Below, one piece after another: positions 58,161-64,000 of a stretch of 64,000 bases of DNA (the stretch's first letter is position 1; every line of letters begins with the position of its first letter). The position numbers and the translations under genes were made by a program. The notes beneath the pieces are model-generated. The model worked only from the letters and a program-made list of their open reading frames with translations, searched no databases and was not told the DNA's origin. The DNA is from Panorpa germanica (Eukaryota; Arthropoda; Insecta; Mecoptera; Panorpidae), in contig OY783216.1 of the NCBI GenBank assembly GCA_963678705.1, positions 14,055,818 through 14,119,817 of the forward strand, read 5' to 3'.

Positions 58161-59951
58161 TCATCGATCGGTGTCTCTTTTACTCAGCAAGTGCTGAGTT
58201 AGGTCTCTTTCAATAGCTGTGTAGCTGTCAGTGTGTGCTTCTGCGCGTGCCAATAACGTATTTTTATTTAAATTTATGGTTTTACTGGATACATTCGTAA
58301 TCCGTATTATAAGATCATTATTGCGAACCGTATTCAAACTTCTAGCTACTAATATATTATTTAAGTGCATTATATCCGTCTCGATTATAATGTCTCCATC
58401 TGTAATTAATTTCTGTGTTGCCCATACGTTAACACTGCTTCTTGCAGGTATTTCCTCCGCGTATTTTAGTCGTATGTATGAGCGGTCATTTTTCTTCTCT
58501 GTTTCTCCCCTGTCTTTGTAATATCCTACTTCAGTTCTCCCTGTTTCACTATTGTGTATTCTTTCCACTAGTTTTGTTTGTAAATTTGCACACTTAGTCG
58601 AATCCCAGACCGATGCGTTTGATTTTATTTTTGTTTTCTCGTCATCTTCAACTTTGTGATCCATAGTGCCCCTCAGGCTACTGACTTGTATCGTTGGTGT
58701 GGTACGGTCTTCTTCGACGATGTTTAGTGCTTTCTCTACTTCCGGCATTTTGGTCCTGCTATCGTATATGCAGATCTTGACGTTGACCTTGGCGAAAACA
58801 TACTCTATCATTCTACGAATTGCTTCATCCTTTAACTTGCATGACCCGTTTCCAATGCGTGGGAGTGCTAAATACTTTATTTTATTTTCGACAATATGCT
58901 CTTTCATATCGTCCAACATGTCGTGTAATTCGCGATAAGTTATTTTTCCTGGTGCTTGTGCCCTAGACCCCATACAATATATATACTTATCATTCGTCTT
59001 AATGATTGACAACTTTGCTAATTGGTTTTTAGTGCTCTTTTTGTGTATCAAACCGTCATACCTATCGCCAAATTTATTTTTGGCGAATAATTCTCCTACT
59101 TCGAAGGCGATGGTATACTTCTTTGACAACTTAATAGCTTCGCTCTTCATTTCGTTTATTTGGCAGCATTTTTCCCTTTTGGGACAACCCGAGAGTTTCC
59201 AATTCAAAAATCCTTCGTACGATTCTGGCTTTAGCTTGAGCAATGCATTCGGGTTCTCTACTGCGTCTGCGATACTGGCCTCACCTAATTTGGTTAGCGT
59301 GGTTTCGCTATTTTGTGGTTTTTCTATATGTACTTCCAAATTTGGTTTGGATCCGGTTGGCGCACCTGTGTACTTGTGTCTAGGTACTGACGCCTTTGAT
59401 ACAATAAACCCTACTCCTCTTTTCGCCTTATTAAAAATATTGTGGATTTGTTGCGTAACTAATTGACCTATATCTAGTTCACCCCTAGGATAATGTAATG
59501 TCCGACTACAGTTTAGGTCAAACAAATTTTCTCGGTGGAATATCCACCCTCTTCCAAAATTAATGGTTATATTAAAGTTTTTCAGAAAGGCCAACCCCAA
59601 TATGCATGGCCAACCGATAGTGTCGCAAATATGGAACTCGAAACTTCCCTTTTCCCCGAATATATTTAGATCAAGTTTTGATTTGCCTAACGTCGACATT
59701 GTTTTACCTTGTGCGTCTTTAAGATTTATGTCGGAATCTACTATTTCATGCGTCTGTACAAATTCACTCCTAATCAGACTGACCCCTGCCCCTGAGTCTA
59801 TTAGGCACTCGCAATCTCTGCCCTGTACTCGTATAAATATTGTCCACTGTTTATTTTCGTACCTGGAAGGGTATAAGTTGGTATCATGAAGGACTTGCTG
59901 AACGTTTAGACCGTGGCCTTCCTTTACGCACGATCTGTCGGTTAGTTTAAA
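58161..59951 (-). CDS. Pol N-terminus: retropepsin, macro-like domain and spacer
   Basis: Open from the frameshift site (about 59951) to TGA at 58161-58163. The retropepsin has CLIDSGAGVSLI (about 59790) and WPCILGLAFLKNF (about 59580). Numbering from the internal Met at 59699, residues about 192-316 resemble a macro domain: FEVGELFAKNKFG, DKYIYCMGSRAQ, ITYRELHDMLDDMKEHI, KYLALPRIGNGSCKL and IEYVFAKVNVKICIYD. Residues about 395-500 (PARSSVNVWATQ, LVARSL-like, NNDLIIRITNVSSKTINLNK) are the beta-rich linker usual between Ty3 protease and RT. The TGA is one base from CGA and the frame continues beyond it. Confidence 0.85.
   Translation of the reverse strand, partial: FKLTDRSCVKEGHGLNVQQVLHDTNLYPSRYENKQWTIFIRVQGRDCECLIDSGAGVSLIRSEFVQTHEIVDSDINLKDAQGKTMSTLGKSKLDLNIFGEKGSFEFHICDTIGWPCILGLAFLKNFNITINFGRGWIFHRENLFDLNCSRTLHYPRGELDIGQLVTQQIHNIFNKAKRGVGFIVSKASVPRHKYTGAPTGSKPNLEVHIEKPQNSETTLTKLGEASIADAVENPNALLKLKPESYEGFLNWKLSGCPKREKCCQINEMKSEAIKLSKKYTIAFEVGELFAKNKFGDRYDGLIHKKSTKNQLAKLSIIKTNDKYIYCMGSRAQAPGKITYRELHDMLDDMKEHIVENKIKYLALPRIGNGSCKLKDEAIRRMIEYVFAKVNVKICIYDSRTKMPEVEKALNIVEEDRTTPTIQVSSLRGTMDHKVEDDEKTKIKSNASVWDSTKCANLQTKLVERIHNSETGRTEVGYYKDRGETEKKNDRSYIRLKYAEEIPARSSVNVWATQKLITDGDIIIETDIMHLNNILVARSLNTVRNNDLIIRITNVSSKTINLNKNTLLARAEAHTDSYTAIERDLTQHLLSKRDTDR
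58752..59126 (-). other. Macro (ADP-ribose-binding-like) domain within Ty3 Pol
   Basis: About 125 residues between retropepsin and linker. The order matches macro domains of the OARD1/TARG1 type: an F-x-x-x-FG helix, a strand before 'YIY', the 'p.tY..L...l..m+.h' helix, the 'k.LalPrIG.G...L' strand-loop and the 'i..vF....v.i.iYd' end. The Gly-rich loop PRIGNGS is retained. The residues that in OARD1 carry out hydrolysis (a Lys in the middle strand and an Asp after the second loop Gly, by my recollection) appear replaced, so binding is more likely than hydrolysis. The N-terminal strands are unclear. Confidence 0.65.
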
Positions 59952-61113
59952 TGATTCTCAAGGTGTCCAACGGTTGCTTCTACTAGCTGCAGTTCTCCAA
60001 CAACCCGTTCTCTTTCTGCGATAAACCTATCCAGTCTCTCTCTATCCATCATCTCCATCTCTGCGTCGTTTGCTTGATTGCTGTCCGGACTCTGCCATAC
60101 CTCCGTTACATTAGCTTTTCGGGGTAACGCTGGTTGTCGTATGGTTTGATTATATGGCCCTCTATTAAAATAATTACCTCTATTGCTGTTGCTTATTGGG
60201 TTGCCTACCCTTGTCTCTTGCTCGGGATTCCAGTTGGTATTTTGTCTCTGTGCGGGCCTGTTATATTGGCGGTCATTTCCCCCCGGTGGCCTTTGTGTCT
60301 TTATCTTTATAAATAATCGGCAATCACGTTGTATGTGTCGCGGGTTCTCTGTCGATTGTAGATCGGTCTATCGTTATTAAAATTGTTCCATCCATTATTG
60401 TATCTAGGTGCGGAGGGGCCTTGATCCGGTGTGAGTCTCGTGTTTGGGTAACCCTGCGGCGTCCGGTTGATCATAACCGGATTCTCGTCGGTTATAGCTT
60501 TAATAGCTCCCTGTCGCTGTGGTATATTTTCCGCGGCTTCTATACGTTCTGCGAGCTCAATAGCCTCTTCTAGCGACTTTGGGCCAGCTATCCACAAATA
60601 TTTAGAGTAACGTGGGAACATTCCATCCCGGAACTTTTCTAGTAGGCAGCTTTCTATGATTGCAACTTTGTTTGCATCTAGACTGCCGGAAGCATCTACA
60701 GGTATCGTTTTCCACCCTGTCTCTCTAAGTCGTTGCGCATACTCAAAAGCGGATTCACCATTCTTTTGTTTGCAATTGTCAAAATCTCGCTTGGCCTGCC
60801 ACACTCAAGCTGGGCCTTGTCTATCGTATCGGTCACATAATGCTTGACAGATTTTGGCGTAATCATCACTATCTCTGGTACTGGGGTTCGTTCGAATGTA
60901 GAAAAATACTGCTTGTGATACTTTAGCCAGCAAAACTGTTAGTTTAGTCTCTGGAGACCAGTTGAAATGGGCCCCCACCCGCTTAATATTTTGTAAGAAT
61001 TGGTTAATATCCCCTTTCTCAGTAAAAGCCTCTACGCTCGACATTCCCTCGGCTAAATTACTCGTTTTTATTACCCTTCTTCCCTCTACGGTTTCCTTTC
61101 TCTCTGCTTGCAT
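59942..61113 (-). pseudogene. Ty3 Gag of the macro-domain element
   Basis: Starts at Met (61113) and shows a capsid-like region: DINQFLQNIKRVGAHFNW, TKLTVLLAKVSQAVF, and after a TGA at 60805-60807 FEYAQRLRETGWKTIP and LIGR-type helices (EEAIELAERIEAAE). A frame change near 60350 falls in the nucleocapsid, where only the end of a CCHC knuckle remains (NPRHIQRDC). The C-terminal part is Asn/Gln/Arg-rich (NPISNSNRGNYFNRGPY) and ends in a Glu/Arg-rich helix, RERLDRFIAERERVVGELQ. The stop TAA at 59942-59944 directly follows the slippery site. Confidence 0.8.
59945..59951 (-). promoter_or_regulatory. Candidate -1 ribosomal frameshift heptamer TTTAAAC (Gag-Pol)
   Basis: In the Gag frame the codons are CAT TTA AAC TAA, so the heptamer is T TTA AAC with the Gag stop immediately after it. 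Slipping one base back gives TTT AAA C.. and enters the open Pol frame that leads into the retropepsin. This is a canonical X-XXY-YYZ site in the correct phase. A downstream stimulatory structure was not assessed. Confidence 0.75.
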
Positions 61114-61262
61114 CTTAACTCTGTTTATTTTTAAGGTTTTGTTAAAGGTTGGTAACTTGTAAAGAATTGGAATCTTTACCTATTTGAGATTTAAATTAAT
61201 CATCCGACGTGGAAATTGTATCAACTGTTTATTCTAATATCTAGAAATTAGTAATCAATGCA

Positions 61263-61281
61263 CATCCTGTCCTCAGCGCCA
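61263..61281 (-). other. Probable primer-binding site of the macro-domain Ty3 element
   Basis: The minus strand reads TGGCGCTGAGGACAGGATG three bases inside the LTR end. It starts with the TGG expected to pair with a tRNA CCA end. The tRNA cannot be identified with certainty. Confidence 0.55.
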
Positions 61282-61284
61282 TTT

Positions 61285-61895
61285 TGTGACCCCCCCTAGT
61301 GCGTTACGGAGTAAGGGGATCTCGCTTACTAACAAGTTCGAGGTTCGCTCAAATAGTTTATGTTACCAGCCTTTTCTTGTCTCTCTTGCGTCTCTGCTGT
61401 GGTTGCCCGCCTAGCTGTGAGGAAACAGCTATCACTTAGTTAATCACTATTTAACTTTACCCAGTTTATTCCACCCAACTTTCTAAATAAAACACGAGTT
61501 TTCCCTTCCACAATTTTATCTTATTTGTCTACTTATTTATTTATTTAGGATTGCACAATTACACTCTGTAGAATACCTTTGATCACTTACTAATGTAAGT
61601 TACTAATCACTCAATTAAACACTTTTTTCCTGTTAAAATACGTAATCTATTCGTTTTATTTATTCCTCTAAATACTTGATTACATTCGTATTTTTCTTAA
61701 TTAAGACGGATGCTAAATATTTTAACTTAATATCAATTCTATGTATAACAATTAACTAATACCAATCGTATTCAACAAAATAACTCGATGTTCCTCCCAG
61801 AGCTGTTGTTGCTTGAATTCTCTATATAAAAACTGTTCGTTCGCTGGAGCCTCGAGAGCTGGTTATATTCCTATCCATTGTTGTCAAAACACAAT
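61285..61895 (-). repeat. Probable 5' LTR of the macro-domain Ty3 element
   Basis: On the plus strand the sequence TGTGACCCCCCCTAGTGCG begins three bases beyond the primer-binding site, as an LTR end should. The far border is a guess (CAAAACACA near 61890). No second copy is present in the window for comparison, so length and exact end are uncertain. Confidence 0.4.
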
Positions 61896-62059
61896 TACAT
61901 TTCTTTCAATTGACCTTGGACGGTTATAGTTTAATTCATCCTGCTGACAGACCAGTGGCTTCGGATGGTTACACCAGTGCCAACTTGAGAACCCTTATCG
62001 TGCACGTATTGAAACATATACCACGTAATAATCGTAGGATGCTATCTTTACGCATATTA

Positions 62060-63480
62060 CATTACAGAAATTTGACAAAGATACTCAGGGAAATTATATT
62101 CTTCCCCGGAGAGTTCCTAATCCTACTTTCGAATCACTTTTAGGAATATTATCGGAAAGAGGCAAAATCTTAGAAACAAGGGATTATTTCCTCTAAATTG
62201 TTTACATGTTTCATCTGTATTGATAAGAAATTTAACTTATATATGTCCTATACCTTCAAGGTCACAACTGATGATAGATATATTGAGATTGGTAAGAAAA
62301 ACTTATGCTATAATTGTTTAAAGCCTGAAGATTTTGCAGAAAATTGACGGTTCAGAACCCAAATAAATAATAAAATAAACATACCTTTGAAGTCAAAGCA
62401 CAATACATTCTTAAAACCATTGAGTGGTTTTGTCATTAACAAAATAACATATAATTAACCCACATGTGGTACTGAATCACCAAATATTAAGTTACTTTAA
62501 GTAATATGTCAAACTTGCTGATCCATCATTAAATAAATCCAAAGGAATTGATTTATTATTAGGCAGTGATATATTTTTTTTTATTTATTTACTTATTTGA
62601 AGGCAGTGATATATTTTGGCATTTATTAAGCATTGGTAAAATGACCTTTGGAAAAAGCGGTTTATCAGTTAAAAACACTGTATTAGGATAGATTATCATA
62701 GGAATGCGTAATAAAACTAGATCCATGCATTGTTTTATGTCACAAAATATGAAAAAAAAAAGCTTAATTCCAACAGTTTTGGAAAACTAAGTCTGTGGAA
62801 AATGCAAACCCTCACCCAATGAAGAAATTGCATGCGAGACTCATTACCACAAAACTATGCTATGGAATGATGACGGTCATTTTGTTGTCACAATTCCATT
62901 CAAGGTATCTCCTACATTACTTGTAGAATCCAAATGTATTGCATTGTAGCGGTTTCTTTCACTTAAAAAAAAAAAAATTAACTGCAAACCCAGAACTAAA
63001 AAGGTTATATTCCGATTTTATGAGCAAATACATAAAATTTACTTATATGACCGTTAACTCCGACCAAAACATATTAGAAAATTTATTCTTTTTACCGCAA
63101 TATGGAGTGTTAAAACCTAGCAGCACAGTAAGCAAACTTCGTGTTAATTCTGATGGGTCAATTCATAACACTTTAGGCATTTCAATAAATAACTTACAGG
63201 TAGCATGGTTCACAATTCAAATTAACCTGTCATCAATTCTACTTAAATTTTGACAATATCCATATGTATTCATTTCTGATATCGCAATGATGTATCGACA
63301 GGTCCTGGTAAACCCTACACAAAGAAATCTTTAATAGATTTTATGGATATCCAGTCCTTGCGATACATTATTGTCATATCGGTTAAATACAGTCACATAC
63401 GGAACCGTATGTTGACGATTTACTTACTGGCTCTGAAACAGTTGATGAATCATCAAGAAAATGTATAGAAATTGACTATT
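62060..63480 (+). mobile_element. Decayed BEL/Pao retrotransposon
   Basis: Plus-strand fragments in BEL/Pao order: Gag RVPNPTFESLLGILSERGKI (about 62110-62175), a knuckle-like LCYNCLKPEDFAEN (about 62310), protease end LADPSLNKSKGIDLLLGSDI (about 62520-62580), pre-RT NPELKRLYSDFMSKYIK (about 62985-63040), RT entry LPQYGVLKPSSTVSKLRV (about 63095) and SDIAMMYRQVLVNP (about 63280). Frames change repeatedly and stops are frequent, so it is inactive. No LTRs were recognised. The 'LADP....IDlLLG.D.f' and 'Y.PHH.V.k..s.tt.lRVVfd.S' patterns define the BEL/Pao superfamily. Confidence 0.8.
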
Positions 63481-63698
63481 TTAAATGCTAGCCAGTTTAC
63501 ATCGAGTCTTCTTGGTGAGCGCACGTATTTACAATAAACAAAACAATAAAATAAATAGTGATCTTTTTTTTTGCAAATTATAATATTTTTTTTTGGTGAT
63601 TTATTTTTTTTTTTTAAATTATAAATTATATTATTATTAAGTGTTATTAATAAGAAGTGAAGTAACTTCTATTTAATTATCACTGGTTAATTAACAAT
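63481..63698. other. Leader region of the LINE at the window edge
   Basis: Begins with a short more GC-balanced stretch (AGTCTTCTTGGTGAGCGCACG near 63505) and then has T and A runs up to the ORF1 start. It may be the LINE 5' UTR. No promoter motif was identified. Confidence 0.35.
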
Positions 63699-64000
63699 AT
63701 GGATATGGAGGTTGAACCTCCCGATAAAAATCCGATCAATAAAAACAACTCTGTGACTAACAAATCAATTCCTACAGATAAAACATCCAGTGATATAACA
63801 GAAAACCTAAATAACAATAGTGACAATGTTAAAAAAATATTTAATAATTTATACAACACAGAAACAAAATATGACTCGTATAAAGTAATGATAGTTAAAA
63901 ATAATAGTGATGGAAATACATTTTTTAGTTCTCTTAAATTAGCAGAAATAATATGTAAAATTAGCAATAAATCTAATATAATAGAAATTAAAAAAGTGGG
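63699..64000 (+). CDS. Non-LTR retrotransposon ORF1, N-terminal part (runs off the window)
   Basis: ATG at 63699 in the context ACAATATGGATATGG opens a frame that stays open to the window end (100 codons). The protein starts MDMEVEPPDKNP and has an Asn/Ser/Lys-rich disordered region of about 55 residues. It then reads YDSYKVMIVKNNSDGNTFFS and AEIICKISNKSNIIEIKKVG. The latter matches the start of the RNA-binding part of I/CR1-like ORF1 proteins ('y.v.v......n...p..ig.ll.k....i.eIkriG..kv'). No lesion is seen in the visible part. Confidence 0.7.
   Translation, partial: MDMEVEPPDKNPINKNNSVTNKSIPTDKTSSDITENLNNNSDNVKKIFNNLYNTETKYDSYKVMIVKNNSDGNTFFSSLKLAEIICKISNKSNIIEIKKV

Larger units (their letters stand above)
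54986..61895 (-). mobile_element. Ty3/gypsy element with macro-like domain in Pol
   Basis: Minus-strand order: a probable 5' LTR (61285 to about 61895), primer-binding site (61263-61281), Gag (61113-59942), a TTTAAAC frameshift site, retropepsin, a macro-like domain, a beta-rich spacer, RT, RNase H and integrase, then a Pol tail ending SYNTRSKGKVPDEPW near 55000. There is no 3' LTR; the element is cut off where the plus-strand Ty3 element ends. Lesions in Pol are few: four in-frame stops and one frameshift at the YxDD box. Gag has a stop and a frameshift. Confidence 0.9.

Noticed and set aside
59002-59466. 154-codon plus-strand open frame
   Set aside because: Antisense shadow of the macro-domain Ty3 Pol.

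Overview
This window looks like insect nuclear DNA: AT-rich, with long introns, few host exons and a dense load of retrotransposons. The clades (Jockey-like LINEs, Ty1/copia, several Ty3/gypsy lineages, BEL/Pao) and a carboxylesterase of insect type support this. The order cannot be fixed from the sequence; a beetle or hemipteran with a large, repeat-rich genome is my best guess.

The only host gene I can support is a plus-strand carboxyl/cholinesterase (COE). Its last six recognisable exons lie at 9437-9633, 14673-14859, 24198-24364, 25444-25603, 41154-41322 and 48103-48259, with compatible splice phases. They span about 39 kb because transposons fill the introns. The N-terminal third, including the serine-nucleophile exon, is not in view and probably lies upstream. 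The catalytic Glu is visible, but the expected catalytic-His segment is not found at the exon 4/5 junction.

Layout. 1-9.4 kb: AT-rich DNA, a copia RNase H scrap (minus), a decayed Jockey element (plus) and a diverged direct-repeat pair. 9.6-14.7 kb: a decayed Ty3 element (minus). 15.4-20.8 kb: an LTR element carrying only Gag-protease (minus), then a solo LTR, both set in TA repeats. 21-22.8 kb: a rearranged LINE. 25.7-29.6 kb: a pyrimidine-rich tract interrupted by another decayed Jockey. 30-31.8 kb: a SINE-like relic and a solo LTR. 31.9-35.3 kb: a diverged higher-order tandem array. 35.3-38.3 kb: a LINE with CCHC ORF1, endonuclease and RT (minus). 42.05-46.33 kb: a very young copia insertion with apparently identical LTRs and a perfect 5-bp target duplication, yet lacking the RT catalytic core. 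46.8-47.7 kb: a second solo LTR of the family at 30.9 kb. 51.8-55.0 kb: a Ty3 element (plus), abutting tail-to-tail a second Ty3 element (55.0-61.9 kb, minus). 62-63.5 kb: a BEL/Pao relic. 63.7 kb to the end: the start of a LINE ORF1.

The most unusual item is the Ty3 element at 55-61.9 kb. Between its retropepsin and reverse transcriptase it carries a segment resembling a macro (ADP-ribose-binding) domain, closest in my recollection to the OARD1/TARG1 type. Its Gag and Pol meet at a TTTAAAC slippery heptamer directly followed by the Gag stop codon, which suggests -1 programmed frameshifting.
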